DNA of 64,000 nucleotides from Zonotrichia leucophrys gambelii (GCF_028769735.1 NC_088179.1:5836001-5900000), one strand, 5' to 3'. Positions 35,901-45,985 are shown, counted from the first letter of the stretch. A program made the numbers and translations. Notes: generated by a model not told the origin, from the letters alone.

Positions 35901-37726
35901 TTAGGGGAGAAATCAGACACCAACAGCAGAGCATACTCTGCTCTTTGGTTTTCAGTATCCTCTAAAACATATATATAGATATATAGATATATATGCAGTC
36001 AACTGGGACATCACTTATTCCCAAGCTACAGATTTTATATGTATTTATACTCACATACACTTACACATTTACGCTTACACACCCAAATGGAAAAGGTATA
36101 AATATTGAAGAACATATTTCTAGAAAGACAAGTACTAAATGATATTTTAAAGAGGAAAATTACTCCTGAATAAAAAGAAATAAAAGCCTTTTAAAAGAGA
36201 AGCAATACTCCTGCTATTTGGTGGTCAACTGGGGACAGCCTTCACCTGGAGGTTATGAAGTGGAAGTGCCTATGTCAGCGTTTTCCATCTGGCATAAAAA
36301 TTAACGCAGGGATTAGAAATTAACACAGGGATTGTACCAAGTACTTAAACACAATTCCTTCTGATTCCCAAGCTCAGATTTGGGCCTTGTCACAATTGCC
36401 CAAGCTATGGGACTGAACAGGTTTTGACTCCCTCACTGTGGGAACCCAGAACATCCCTCTGGCTGTCCTGGACTGCCAAGACCCCTGCCAGGGGGCTCAG
36501 AGACCCTGGCACAGAGCCCAAAAAACACCTGTGGGTTTGATTATGACCCGTGGAGCAAATTACCAACCTTGTATGAAGATCAGCAAGCCACAACAGTTTA
36601 GGTAGAATAATAATGAAGTTATCACAGTGGAAAAGTAGATTTTGGGGTTTCTAGTATGGGGCTTCAGGAGGCAAGGTGGAGAGATCTGGACATATCCAGC
36701 CTTTCTCCTTTTTCTTCTTGGCCTCCATCTTCTGCTGTGATGTTGGCACTTACAGATTGGTTTAGAGCAGAAGCTCACTGTCTAACATAGGTGATAGGTA
36801 TTGGAAAGTAATTGCAAACATTGTACACGTAGTTTTTAGTATAAAGACATAACACCGTCCTGGGGGCAGGCAGAGTGCCTGGAACTGTCCTGCTGGATGG
36901 ACCTTGGCAGGGCAGGAGAAAGAATTTTATAGATAAGATACAATAAACAACCTTGAAAACGAGAAATGAAGAGCCCTGGCTCCTTCTTCAAGCGCCAGGC
37001 TGGGAAAAGAGACTTTGGAACTTTTCTCAGGGTCACTCTGATAAGCTATAGATCCTGACACCTCACGAGCTGCCTTTGCCACCCATGACGGCTGTTGGCT
37101 CCATAGTGCAGGATTTACCCCTGGAAACCCGTGACAGGGCTGGACAAGACAAAAACGGCCAAAAACGTGGAGAGCAGGGGAAGAGCCCAGGCTCACTTGC
37201 CTGACCTCACCCAGAGCAGTGAGTGCTTCCCCTCTCTCTCACCTTGCTGCTGCAGTTTGTAGTCCGTGGAGTAGGCCTTGCCTATGATGTTCCACACGGG
37301 CCGCAGGCACCCGAAGAGCCCCTCGAGGAAGCCGCCGCTGCCGCTGCCCGTCCTGTTGAACTGCACCTTCACATCGTCGCCGGCCCCGTTGGTGTCGCCG
37401 TCGCCGGGGCTGCGGGTGCCCTGCGGGAGCCCCGGCTCGGGCTCGTCGTGCTCCCGCAGCTGCAGCACGCTGTTCTCGAAGTGGTCGCGGGCGTCCTCGC
37501 TGACGCTGCTCAGCACGGCCGCCGTGCCCGGGCTGCTGACGCCCTCCAGCAGCTCCGCCGGCAGCGAGCCCCGCTCCCGCACGTCCTCCAGCAGCTCCGG
37601 GGACGGGCGGCTCCCGGCGGCCGGGGCCTCCTCGGGGAACCTCCCCGAGTCCTTGTCCTCACAGAACGCTTTGCCGATGGAGCTGGGAGAGGAAGACAGG
37701 CTCAGGCGCTCCTGGGTGCTGGCCAT
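14858..37726 (-). CDS. MAP3K13: Mitogen-activated protein kinase kinase kinase 13 (leucine zipper-bearing kinase, LZK)
   Basis: Thirteen coding exons on the - strand (37726-37243, 30149-29966, 29884-29693, 28852-28694, 25952-25794, 24284-24176, 23594-23485, 22321-22205, 21295-21158, 20181-19458, 18308-18238, 15910-15613, 14959-14858) total 2,847 nt, 948 aa plus stop (human 966). Order of parts: variable N-terminus; conserved [19 protein letters not shown]; kinase domain about 166-410 with GSGAQG (178-183), VAIK Lys198, HRDLKSPN (280-287), DFG (300-302), APE (324-326); two leucine zippers around 436-457 and 489-510; basic [10 protein letters not shown] segment; acidic [17 protein letters not shown]-terminus ending SSATW. 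LZK is a cytoplasmic MAP3K of the DLK branch that activates JNK through MKK7/MKK4 and acts in axon-injury signalling. The start at 37726 has a strong Kozak context (A at -3, G at +4). All splice phases join; no damage seen. Confidence 0.96.
14960..15612 (-). other. MAP3K13: MAP3K13 last intron
   Basis: 653 bp between coding exons 12 and 13; nothing recognised inside. Confidence 0.65.
15613..15910 (-). CDS. MAP3K13: MAP3K13 coding exon 12
   Basis: Encodes [36 protein letters not shown], a Leu/Glu helix ([19 protein letters not shown]), and [17 protein letters not shown]. Ends on a codon boundary; donor GTGAGT at 15612. Confidence 0.95.
15911..18237 (-). other. MAP3K13: MAP3K13 intron between coding exons 11 and 12
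   Basis: Contains a CR1 copy (16185-16696); the remaining 1.5 kb shows nothing I recognise. Confidence 0.65.
16185..16696 (+). mobile_element. CR1 LINE, internally deleted, with part of reverse-transcriptase frame
   Basis: + strand, antisense to MAP3K13. The first 300 bp translate as CR1 reverse-transcriptase C-terminal sequence, including the FADDTKLG box and [14 protein letters not shown]. After about 16490 the frame shifts and resumes far downstream in the CR1 protein ([19 protein letters not shown]), so roughly a hundred codons are missing. The 3' end with GATGATCTTAAAGGTCTC and GTGACTCTGTGAG is present. It is a dead copy. Confidence 0.85.
18238..18308 (-). CDS. MAP3K13: MAP3K13 coding exon 11 (acidic cluster)
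   Basis: Only 71 bp. Encodes [19 protein letters not shown] then PRRQR. The acidic run is conserved in LZK and DLK. Acceptor TTCTGCCAG, donor GTAAAA. Confidence 0.94.
18309..19457 (-). other. MAP3K13: MAP3K13 intron between coding exons 10 and 11
   Basis: 1.15 kb, no repeat recognised. Confidence 0.65.
19458..20181 (-). CDS. MAP3K13: MAP3K13 coding exon 10 (large linker exon)
   Basis: 724 bp. Encodes [31 protein letters not shown], then a Pro/His/Gln-rich stretch, the conserved [20 protein letters not shown] and SNHAQRR. Much more GC-rich than neighbouring exons, especially at third codon positions. Probably intrinsically disordered. RRVS is an R-R-x-S kinase-type motif (inference). Donor GTGAGG at 19457. 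Confidence 0.95.
20182..21157 (-). other. MAP3K13: MAP3K13 intron between coding exons 9 and 10
   Basis: 976 bp, no repeat recognised. Confidence 0.65.
21158..21295 (-). CDS. MAP3K13: MAP3K13 coding exon 9
   Basis: Encodes [20 protein letters not shown], then [13 protein letters not shown]; a conserved basic block after the zippers. Donor GTGAGA at 21157. Confidence 0.95.
21296..22204 (-). other. MAP3K13: MAP3K13 intron between coding exons 8 and 9
   Basis: 909 bp, largely occupied by an LTR-like element (21621-22011). Confidence 0.65.
21621..22011 (-). mobile_element. Candidate solo LTR of an endogenous retrovirus
   Basis: 391 bp bounded by TGAAG and CTTCA (TG...CA inverted ends). On the minus strand it has TATA-like TTATAAAAGG followed about 20 bp later by AATAAA and then a G/T-containing tail, the compact layout of a retroviral LTR. 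No clear target-site duplication was found, so the borders are uncertain. No viral genes accompany it. Confidence 0.45.
22205..22321 (-). CDS. MAP3K13: MAP3K13 coding exon 8 (second leucine zipper)
   Basis: Encodes [18 protein letters not shown] to [12 protein letters not shown]. Leucines at 489, 496 and 503 are spaced by seven. Donor GTACGT at 22204. Confidence 0.95.
22322..23484 (-). other. MAP3K13: MAP3K13 intron between coding exons 7 and 8
   Basis: 1.16 kb, no repeat recognised. Confidence 0.65.
23485..23594 (-). CDS. MAP3K13: MAP3K13 coding exon 7 (first leucine zipper region)
   Basis: Encodes [18 protein letters not shown] to [15 protein letters not shown], a strongly charged coiled-coil used for dimerisation in this family. 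Acceptor TTTCCTAG, donor GTCTGT. Confidence 0.95.
23595..24175 (-). other. MAP3K13: MAP3K13 intron between coding exons 6 and 7
   Basis: 581 bp, AT-rich, nothing recognised. Confidence 0.65.
24176..24284 (-). CDS. MAP3K13: MAP3K13 coding exon 6 (end of kinase domain)
   Basis: Encodes [20 protein letters not shown] to [16 protein letters not shown] is the conserved Arg of kinase subdomain XI. Its acceptor (TTTGTTTCAG) is about 25 bp from a 40-bp minisatellite. Confidence 0.96.
24310..24752. repeat. 40-bp minisatellite, about 11 units
   Basis: The anchor GGGCACTGCC or its degenerate form recurs at about 24323, 24363, 24404, 24445, 24485, 24525, 24565, 24605, 24645, 24684 and 24723, a period of 39-41 bp. 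The common core is CCAGCCCCTCCTGCCCTTCT. Unit endings differ: type A GGGGTGTGGATT, type B GGGGTGAGGGAT, type C GGGGGAGGGAT, in the order A-B-A-B-A-B-A-A-C-C-end. Strongly asymmetric in base content (pyrimidine core on +, G runs between). It lies in the MAP3K13 intron before coding exon 6. Confidence 0.95.
24753..25793 (-). other. MAP3K13: MAP3K13 intron between coding exons 5 and 6, non-repeat part
   Basis: The intron proper is 24285-25793. Outside the minisatellite nothing is recognised. Confidence 0.65.
25794..25952 (-). CDS. MAP3K13: MAP3K13 coding exon 5 (kinase C-lobe)
   Basis: Encodes [18 protein letters not shown] to [13 protein letters not shown], identical in spacing to mammalian LZK. 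Phase 2 at both ends; donor GTAAGA. Confidence 0.96.
25953..28693 (-). other. MAP3K13: MAP3K13 intron between coding exons 4 and 5
   Basis: 2.74 kb. It holds A tracts (about 26590-26612 and 27132-27150) and a perfect 12-bp inverted repeat at 26816-26846; no CR1 recognised. Confidence 0.65.
26816..26846. repeat. Perfect inverted repeat (12-bp arms, 7-nt loop)
   Basis: TGTTGATGTGCA at 26816-26827 pairs exactly with TGCACATCAACA at 26835-26846 around CTGTTAC. Intronic, no other structure around it recognised. Confidence 0.85.
28694..28852 (-). CDS. MAP3K13: MAP3K13 coding exon 4 (DFG and activation loop)
   Basis: Encodes [19 protein letters not shown], then [21 protein letters not shown] and APE are intact, and Ser/Thr residues lie in the activation loop (DKSTKMS). 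Ends within Trp340; donor GTGAGT. Confidence 0.96.
28853..29692 (-). other. MAP3K13: MAP3K13 intron between coding exons 3 and 4
   Basis: 840 bp, AT-rich. Its first 125 bp (minus direction) are made of copies of the exon 3 donor region. Confidence 0.7.
29568..29710 (-). repeat. MAP3K13: Triplicated exon 3/intron junction of MAP3K13
   Basis: Three tandem copies of a 40-52 bp block: about 29568-29619, 29620-29659 (lacking about 15 bp) and 29660-29710. Each contains AGGGATGTTTAA or GGGGATGTTTAA and CTTTGGTGAC. Copy 3 is the genuine exon end and donor (GT at 29692-29691). Copy 1 keeps a full donor (AAA|GTGAGT at 29600-29599); copy 2 lost the GTGAGT part. Confidence 0.9.
29693..29884 (-). CDS. 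MAP3K13: MAP3K13 coding exon 3 (hinge to catalytic loop)
   Basis: Encodes [20 protein letters not shown] to [11 protein letters not shown]; the Asn of the catalytic loop is split across the next junction. The preceding intron is only 81 bp. The 3' end of this exon and its donor are duplicated in the intron (29568-29659). Confidence 0.96.
29966..30149 (-). CDS. MAP3K13: MAP3K13 coding exon 2 (glycine loop, catalytic Lys)
   Basis: Encodes [19 protein letters not shown], then [10 protein letters not shown] and [19 protein letters not shown]. The P-loop and ATP-anchoring Lys are intact. Donor GTAGGT at 29965. Confidence 0.96.
30423..30781 (+). mobile_element. Solo LTR of an endogenous retrovirus with 6-bp target duplication
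   Basis: The LTR is 30429-30775 (347 bp), starting TGTTGGG and ending TTCAACA (TGTTG / CAACA inverted ends). Identical CTGGAC flanks (30423-30428 and 30776-30781) form the target-site duplication; six bases fit class II (ERVK/alpharetrovirus-like) insertions. Inside are TATAAG (about 30662) and AATAAA (30685-30690), about 20 bp apart, in + orientation, opposite to MAP3K13. No internal viral genes remain, so it arose by LTR-LTR recombination. Confidence 0.88.
32053..32350 (-). mobile_element. CR1 LINE 3' fragment
   Basis: Reverse-oriented CR1 tail: ATAGAATCGTGGAATGG, CAAGCCCCATCCAGCCTGG, CAGCACCCTCACAGGGAA. Same orientation as MAP3K13. Confidence 0.88.
33804..34150 (-). mobile_element. CR1 LINE 3' fragment
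   Basis: Reverse-oriented CR1: ATGGTTTGGGTTGGAAAAG to CCCCCTTGCCCTGTCACTAC and GTAAAAAGTC, covering about 340 bp of the CR1 3' part. Confidence 0.88.
35966..36000. repeat. AT-rich microsatellite (ATATAG/ATATAT)
   Basis: Runs of ATATATAGATATATAGATAT. Simple repeat in intron. Confidence 0.8.
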
Positions 37727-37817
37727 GATGCCGTGAGTGTGCATCAAGGAGACGGCCCGAGAGGGTGCTCAGAGCATCTGTAGGACACAACTCACATGTG
37801 ACATGTGGGCCCAGTAC
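37243..37817 (-). CDS. MAP3K13: MAP3K13 first coding exon with 5'UTR part
   Basis: CDS is 37726-37243; 37817-37727 is 5'UTR. The acceptor is CTCATTTCAG at 37827-37818 (minus), so an upstream noncoding exon must exist. It encodes [16 protein letters not shown] and the conserved [20 protein letters not shown], ending KLQQQ plus one base; donor GTGAGA at 37242. GC-rich in its middle. A second in-frame ATG at 37744-37742 would add six residues but has a poorer context. Confidence 0.94.
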
Positions 37818-40507
37818 CTGAAATGAGAGGAAAAAGAATAACTTTCAATTTTTTTTATTGAAGTATTTTCACTACGTGCGGTTTCACTGAGGTGAGCTGA
37901 TAATTAACTAGACTTTCCAGACAGTCGCTGATACTTGGTAAATAATTACTGCCCTAAAAGAAACAAATAAATGGTTCCAACAGAAACTCCACTCAGGCAA
38001 TACTCTCGGTAACATACTGCGGGAATTGCCCAGGAAACAAACACCACAATTTTAAACAAGAGCCTAAAGGTCAAAATCGTGAAAGATTCTTTGCAGAGAG
38101 TTCCCATAGCATTCCCAGACTGAAGCTGGCCCAGCTCAGCTGTGGTTTGAGTCCCATCGCTGCTCCTCGGCCTGGCACAGCCCTCAAGCTCAGGACCCCT
38201 CGCAAACCCTCGAGATAAGGTGTTAGAGAAACAAAGCCTGGTGATACAGCACCTTGATTCCACCAAGGGATGGTTTGTGGCTGCTCCCTCAGAGCCCACC
38301 TAGTTATTGCCACCCTGCTTTGATTGACCCTCCATGCCCATTGTGGCAAGGTATGTTCAGTTCTCTAACCACATTCAAGCCACCCTCATAAGCAAGTAAA
38401 ACTTTAAATTTCACAGAACAGCAGACCCTCCATGCTGTTCTCCCAGCACTGCTCTCCATTTCTCCTCTGCATGAGCCTCTGGGAGGGTGCACATAAAACA
38501 AGAGCTGGGATCCCTTTTAAGAAGTGCTCCCATCTCTTGCTCCATGCTCCACCGAGAGGGCTTTTTTCCACAACTCATGGTGAGCCACCTTCCCACAGAG
38601 CCAGGTTGGTGGCTGGGGGTCACACTGCCAGAGCTGCCCACCACAAACACAGTTTTGGGATAGTCCATGCTGGAACAAGAGGCTCTAACACTGGGCCACA
38701 AGCAATTAAGTGAATTCAGCCTGCAACACGGAACAAAGTCCAGTTTTAAATTCCATGAGAACCTGAGAGTGGGGTAAAAAAAATGGCCTTAACAGAAAGT
38801 ACTTTGTTAAAAAGTAAGATCAGTTAGAGTGGGTGCAAATTCCCAGGCTCTGCAAACAGCCATTGGGAGGGAGAAAGAGGTGGCCAGGTAGGACACAGCC
38901 AATGGCAAGGGAACAGCTCAGAGCCACGACTGCTCAGCATGAGGTCACTGCAGAGAGGAGAGATAAGCCCTTCAGCCCACAGGATGAAAAGCCCTGGGCT
39001 TCAGCCCCTCTCCAGCAGCAAACAGGAACAGCCAGGAACCTGGATTACCTTCCTGTATCCTGCCTGATCACATGGGGCTTGCATAAAAGCTTTATTTAGG
39101 TTGTAAACTTTGTTCTTTAAAAGAAAGCAAAACAGCAAGTGAGGCAGAGGTTGCAGCACAGCCCAAACCAGTAGAGGAGCTGAATCAGACTGATATGGGA
39201 AGATGGAGAGTTGGTTTTTCCTGACCTGCTGGTGACCAGCACTACAATGGCCAATTCAGCAGTGTGGGAAGCTGCAGTGTGACCTCAGACTACAATTACT
39301 ACTAGCAGCAGTTGTTCTATTATCACAGATTTTGTTATTGATAAGAAGATGCTTCAGACCTGAACAGAATTTCAGAAAAGCACCAGGCCAGGCCCAACTC
39401 AGTGCTCCTGGGCACAGCCCCAGCTCATCACCTAAAGTCAGGGAATGACAAGTGATTGTTTAAACAAGAGCAAAATGCTACCACTGCTCCTACAGATAAA
39501 TCTGCTCTTTGTAGCATAGAATATTAAGCAATGCAAATAAAACATCAGCCAGGTATCCTGCAAGAAACTCCAATGTAAAGACTCGAATTTGAAGTAAAAG
39601 TGTCCCAAAATACATGAAATTTAAGCCTTGGGAAGTGCATTAAGGATTAAATCAGACTTGGAGGATAAAATAACTTTGCTATTATGTGACTCTCAAGAGT
39701 ACACTACTACAGTGTAAGCTTTTGCTTTTACATTTTTACAGTTTTCTGCCTCTGGAATGTTTGATTGTGGAGGTTTAACACGGAATGAAGAGCTTTTCAC
39801 TACACAGCTCAGGCAAGAACAAAGCCTCAGACTCAGGGATATCAGGTCTGTTTTCCCAGATCAAATTGCTTTCTCCAACACTGAGATGCTCCAAATAAAA
39901 AAAGCCTTCAGGCACAGTGTCCTGCCACTTTACATGCCCCTTTATGTGCTTCATGGGGAGAGAAGGCATATAAAAGTTATGAAATTATTTTCAAACTAGC
40001 CTGATACAGCCTTATGTATGCCCTTACATAAGCAGCCTAATTTTCAGAGGTGCAGCAAACTTATTGTTTGGAGAGCATGAAACAGCAGCACTTCTTTTAA
40101 AACAACTTCCTCTCAAGCCAACTTGAAGCAAAGTGGTGCAGAAACCCTGGGAAGGGGAGAAAGTGATTTCTGCCACACCACATCAGTGCTGATTTGTTGG
40201 GAGAAGTTAATTCTTTTAATTCTCTTCTATTGTAGTAAATTCTGCAATGTGCAGCCTCTTGCTTTAGCAAAATGTGATTTAATCCAATGAAATTAGGCTG
40301 GTTTAGATCTCTTGAAACAAGAGAAGAAGAGCATTTCCCAAGTTTTATTGTCATAGCTGCTGCTATTCTTTCAGTCATAATACCAAAAGGCTGAGATTTT
40401 TCATGTTGACCTCTTCCCAATAAAAGAAAAGGCAAATAAAAACATTTTCTTGGAAGTTTTAGGTTTCATTATATCCAGACTGCCATTCAGGATGTACTTG
40501 AAAGAAC

Positions 40508-40726
40508 ATGTAGTGACAGGACAGGGTGGAATGACCTTCAGCTGAAGGAGGCCAGGTTTAGTTTAGATATTAGGAAGAAATTGTTCCCTGTGAGGGTGGG
40601 GAGGCCCTGGCACAGGCAGTGTCCAAGGCCAGGCTGGACAAGGCTTGGAGCAACCTGGGATTGTGGAAGGTGTCCCTGCCATGGCAGGGGTGGGACTGGA
40701 TGATTTTTCAAGTCCCTTTGAGCACA
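40508..40726 (+). mobile_element. CR1 LINE 3' fragment
   Basis: Sense CR1: AGATATTAGGAAGAAATTG, CAAGGCCAGGCTGGACAAGG, CTTGGAGCAACCTGGGATTG, GGACTGGATGATTTTTCAAG. The GGATTGTGGAAGGTGTCCC type is common in songbirds (inference). Confidence 0.88.
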
Positions 40727-43700
40727 AAGCAGCCTGGGATCCCGTGTCTGTGATCTGCATGTGCATCATGAGCTTTCCCAGGGAAAGGCCTGGCCAAGGC
40801 TGTGCTATTTCTATCTGAGTGAGGCTCCTGCTGCAGCAGCCTCCCAGTCAAAAGCTGGAAGCTCCATGTGTGGGAGGACTGTGCATATTTAAGAGATTGA
40901 GATTTCACAAAGTGCTGCTGCACACACAGACTTGAAGGCAGACCCTTGGATTTGAACTGTTTTGATGAGTTCATGCACTCTGCACTAACAAATTTCTCTT
41001 CTGTCTGGAAGGAGATTCAAAGCTCGATGTAATTTTGTACAATCACAACTTCTCATAAATGACTCCATTTCCATGCAAAGTATTTTTCCAGGCCAAATCC
41101 CACCACCCTCAGACAAGAGAAGCATGAAATTACCTCTTCTTGAAAGACTGAGGCTGCTCCTCAACATGTCAGACAGCCCAAAATTCAGTTTGAAACTACA
41201 GATAAGTGAGAGTTTACCTGAATCACCAAGTGGGTGAATGAGCTACCAAGGCACACCTTGCCTGATATTGTGCCTGTCCCTGGAAAGAGCCATCCAGGAG
41301 TGTCCTCAACTCCCCCAGAGCCACCAAAGCACGTGGCTGCCTATACAAGTTCAATATTCCTAAGTGTCAACACAATGGTCAGGTTTGCAGCTAAGTTAAG
41401 CCAATGCCTTGTGTGAACCATGACTGAAGTTCCTCCTTTAAAGTTTCTCCTTTAAAGATCTATGCTAAAAATTGAGTGGCAAATCAGACACAGCGTTCCA
41501 AACAGCACACAAACCAAACCAAACCAAAAGTCAGTGTGCTGGAAAGGTGGTGTAAGCACAGAGGCCACCACTCAAGTCTTGTGACAGTCAAAGTCTCCAG
41601 CAACACTAAGTTTGCTTCCTTTAACACTATTTCTATCTCAGCCAGTGAAGCACAATCTCTGCTTGCACTTCCAACATGCAAAGGGAATAAAAGCAATTCT
41701 CTGACCCATATTTAGGGCTGAAGCAGAGCTGCTGGCAGAAATTATCCAGCTGGGACATGGAACTACCACAGACAGAGGAGATTCCTGCCCAGATCACTAG
41801 CTACAGCCAAGCCCTCTGGTTTCCTTGCTTTTTCCTGGTACTCAGTGTGATTTCCTCCTGGCTGCAGTGGGCACAACAAGGTAACTGCTCATCTCCTCAC
41901 TGATAACACAGCTGGAATTCATGGGTGTATCATCTCAACTAGTGGCTTGTCACAAAGCTTTAAAAATGCTCTAAAACCTAACAAAACCACAGAAAGCATA
42001 TCTATAAGGCACAGACATCATGTTCTCCTGCCCCTTGTGACTCTCTCTCAGATTCTACAGGGAATTTTTACAACTCATTGATGCACAGTCCTCTGCCATT
42101 GCTGAACAACTCCAGCACAGGAACAACTAAAAGTTGCTGAATTGGCAAGTTCCAGAGCTTTTGTTGTCACTTCTGACCTTTGGGGTTTGAACTGTGTGGT
42201 TTCACTACAAAGGATTTCAACAGACTTTCTTTCTTGGTCTCCTGATGAAGAAAATATTACATGAATGGATCAGATACTCCTCTTTTGCCACACTTTTTAC
42301 CTTACTTGGAATATAGGCTTGTGTTTTGCGTGGTTGCTTTGAAAACAAAGAGTAAAAGCAGATTTATTAATAGAGATTGAGTTACACATCACCAAAAGGC
42401 AAACTCTTTGTTTTCAGGAGGGATGAATTTTTAAAGTTACATTATTACATTAATTAATTACATTACATTTTTATAAGTTGATAAGAGATAAGTAATTATC
42501 TGTTTTGTTAGGTTGTAAAAAAGGAAATCACACTCTGAAGCTTGCCCACATTAACCTGGTATAACCCAGCCCAGGCTATAGGCAAACCTTTAAGCCAACT
42601 ACAGAGTAGCCCAAGCAAAAGCTTGGGTGTTTTTAAGCCATCAATCTCCTTCTCAAGACACCACTCCTTCAGGGAAGAACATTTCTTCCCATCTTACACC
42701 CACATGAATGCCCAGCCACAACCCAGCCTTATCTTTAAATAGTACAATTACACAGCCAAAACATCATCAATTGCTGATAAAACAGGTGAAAATTCTTCAT
42801 CTGACCCAGCTGGGATTTCCTGTCACTGCAATAGCTCTGTCTATATAAACATATCTCTACAACAAACATGTTTATCTGGGAAAGTCAAGTCTTGTCACAC
42901 TGGCTTTTTTTGTGCTTTACACTGCTCCTTCAGGTTGTCAGTACTTCTGCACCTCCTGACTTGAACACATACTTTTACTTCCTCTCTCCATTAAATATTC
43001 GGATGCTACCTCGACATAAGACAACTTTCTTCTGCAGACACCATAATCCCCACCTGAGTGATGTGGCAGCAACTGCTGAGGGCTCACAACTATCATATTC
43101 ATCATCATTTAAAAACAGTAATAGAACATTAACATAGCCATGGGCATTAAGCACGTGAGACCACAGACATGTTGTGTGTAGTCTGTGTTATCACAACAAA
43201 AACCTGACTTTGTGATGATTTCATTTAGCCATTATTCAATGTATTCCATCTATCTGAAAACAGGGACACATCATTTTTGGAAAAGTGATTTTAGTTGCGC
43301 TATCCTTTTGTCTGTGGCTGTACCAGTGAGAAAGAGAACCCTGTCTAGCTCAGTGGCCTGAACCCTTTCTGACAATGACAAAAATAGCAGCATGTACCAG
43401 CCAAGGAACACCCCTAATGGCTGAACTCCTGCTCTGGGCAGAGCCAGCTGCAGGTTTGCTTGGCACCTTGCACAGCCCAAGCAGGCCTGGCTGAGGAGGA
43501 AGAAGAGACACCTGGGCTGCAGCAATGGGATGAAGGCACAGCAGCTCAGCAGCTCCATCCATGCCCCTCTCCTGCTGCAGAGCCAAGGGAAGGGTGTGCA
43601 GGCAGGCAGAGCTGCCCCAGCAGTGCCCCCAGTGCCCTGCTCACAGCACACTGGGCTGGGTCTGTGCCTCTGCACACAAAGCACTGGGCCTGCCTGTGCA

Positions 43701-44048
43701 AATGGGCCAAGGAATTGTTTAACCAGAGCACCTCAGCACACACTGGGCTGTGGCAGGGAGTTTTGTAGCTTAACTCTGTGCGGTAGAAGGTAACACCAGC
43801 ACTTCTTCATTTTGCATGCCTTTAATTCTTTCTTTCTTGGAACAGCCAGTTGTTCATTGCTTTAGTGGCCCCTGAACATATTATCTCTTTAATTCCAGCT
43901 GTGATTTTACAAATTATCCCATCCTCCACTCCAACATTCTTTCTCAAGTCTAACAATTCTCACTTGACCTTCTCACTCTCCATGTGAAACTTGCTCTGAG
44001 TCTTTGATCACCTCTTTTCCATTTCTCCCGTATCACCTTAAAGTTATA

Positions 44049-44200
44049 GAACGTAGAATCACAGAATAGTTTGGGTTGAAAAAAGCCACAAAATCTTAAA
44101 ATTCATGGGCAGGGACACCTTCCACCAACCCAGGTTGTTCCAAGCCCCACCCAATCTGGCCTTGAACATTTCCAGGGATGGGGCAGCTTCTCTGGGGAGT
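44049..44200 (-). mobile_element. CR1 LINE 3' fragment, short
   Basis: AGAATCACAGAATAGTTTGG through AGGGACACCTTCCACCAACC to CTTGAACATTTCCAGGGATG, the reversed CR1 terminus. Confidence 0.87.
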
Positions 44201-44980
44201 TGAGGAAGTCAGACCACAGCCAGGATTCCCAAAAAGGACAGAATGCCACAGAAATGCACAAAGGCACAATGATCATTTTGGCTTCTCAGGATTCTGAGCT
44301 AACTTCCACAGGTCTCATACTACTCATTATTGAGCAGAAAAAACTATGTCAGAGCCTAATTCTGACTGTTAAGACTGAATTGTGTTTAATCAACACTAAA
44401 TTGAACTGGTATTTTATCACCAAAGTCCACTGGAGCCTTCCACTACTCCCTGCAGGTGGCCTCCATAGTTATTACCCTCAACACCTTCCTTGTGAAGTCT
44501 CACAGCCTAAACAGAATATTCCTAAAATATCTGGATAAGGGAAGAAAAGGTGGGAAGAGTATGAGTAGTGCCATCTCCAAAGCAGAGAAAAATGTTTCAG
44601 CATTACCATCCTTTTATCCCTACTCTTATTCCCTATCATTTAACCAGTAATCTGTCTGCCAGCCTGGTGTCTCAGTTATTTAATAGCTGTTTAGCCTCTT
44701 TAAGAGCCTCTGCTAAGTATTCCTGCCAAAATCCCAACAGATTGTATCAACCAGATCCCCCTTCCCACCATGCTCCTGTCTCCTCCAAAGATATTTAATA
44801 GATTTCCAAAGCAGACTTCACCTTAAAAGAACTGGTGACTCTTATCCCCACATGCAATGTGTGCATCTGCCCTGGCTCTCAGCACAGGAATTAATTTCTA
44901 CCTCCAGCACCATGCGACAAATGTTTCACTAGAACCTCCTTCAGCATAAGGTCACAAATTTGGGGGGGGTGCTGAAGCAG

Positions 44981-45008
44981 TGCTTGATTTGAAAAGAGAA
45001 ATCAAGCA
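44981..45008. repeat. Perfect inverted repeat (10-bp arms, 8-nt loop)
   Basis: TGCTTGATTT (44981-44990) pairs with AAATCAAGCA (44999-45008). An A tract follows at about 45040. Confidence 0.8.
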
Positions 45009-45889
45009 TTCATTTCTTTTATTCTTTCAAAAGGAATAATAAAAAAAAAAAAAGAAGCAATAAAAATTCATCTTGGTGAGGGAGAGACCCAAAGAGCCCC
45101 ATCCAGGCTCCTGGGAGTGCAGGGAGAGCACGTCCTGCTCCACCTGGCAGCGCTGCCAGCGCCGGCTGGGAAATAAGCACCTTACGTAACGGCGTATTTT
45201 CAGCACTACACACAGAAATGCTGCCTCTACCCTGCAGAAGGTATTTTTGGATCTGCTAAAATGCTACTGTGTTCTTCCAGGGCTTTGCATTCTTCTGCTC
45301 AGAAATTGCATAATCTGATGCCATAGGAAATAAGTGGTGTTGCATAATGACTCTGGTATTGGCTGCAGGGAGCAGGGACTGCCCGTTCCTGCTGGAGAGC
45401 GGCCCTGCTCCGAGCCCAGGTGCTTGGGGAGAAAGGGGAGCCCCCAGCCACCTGCCCCAGGGAGCAGGGAACACAGCAAGGACCTTGCAGGACCTCACAA
45501 AAATCAGGGTAACCAACTCCCCCAATTGCTCTTTGCTCCCCTCCCCGTGGCTGCTGCATGTTGTGAGCTGTGTGCACACAGGGAAGGAACATCAGCAGCC
45601 CCACACACCATCTCACTACAGACACAATCCACCACAGGCCCATCAAAAACACTGGAAAACATTCAGCTGGGATAAAGACAGAATAAATGCTGATCAGCCT
45701 TTTATAATACGGAATTACTACTGAAATCTGTCTCAGACTAAAATGTAGAAATGACCTTAAGTTACACTCTTCTCTTTCACCTTTTTAGCTGTCTCCATAG
45801 TACGAAACAACTTTTCAAACCCAGTCACAGGCTTCAGGCTCCTCATCCTTCCCAGTTCTGTACTTTTACCTCATTGACAACCCCATGCT

Positions 45890-45985
45890 ATTATTGATCC
45901 ATACATTATTATATTACTATATAATTACTACACGTTGTCATACTACTATATCATTACTATATGTTATTATACTACTATTACTATG
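45890..45985. repeat. AT-rich degenerate microsatellite (TACTATAT-like)
   Basis: Repeated TTATTATATTACTATA, ACTACTATATCATTACTATA; simple sequence. Confidence 0.75.

Larger units (their letters stand above)
30150..37242 (-). other. MAP3K13: MAP3K13 intron between coding exons 1 and 2
   Basis: 7.1 kb, the largest intron between coding exons. It contains a solo LTR (30429-30775), two antisense CR1 tails (32.05 and 33.8 kb) and an AT microsatellite (about 35966-36000). A short direct repeat (TTAACGCAGGGATT / TTAACACAGGGATT) lies at 36301-36332. Confidence 0.7.

Noticed and set aside
37742..37744. Upstream in-frame ATG as the MAP3K13 start
   Set aside because: Weaker context and no match to the family N-terminus; the ATG at 37726 aligns with the human start (MA... 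followed by the SSSP segment).
37223..37783. 186-codon open frame on the + strand
   Set aside because: Antisense shadow of MAP3K13 coding exon 1.
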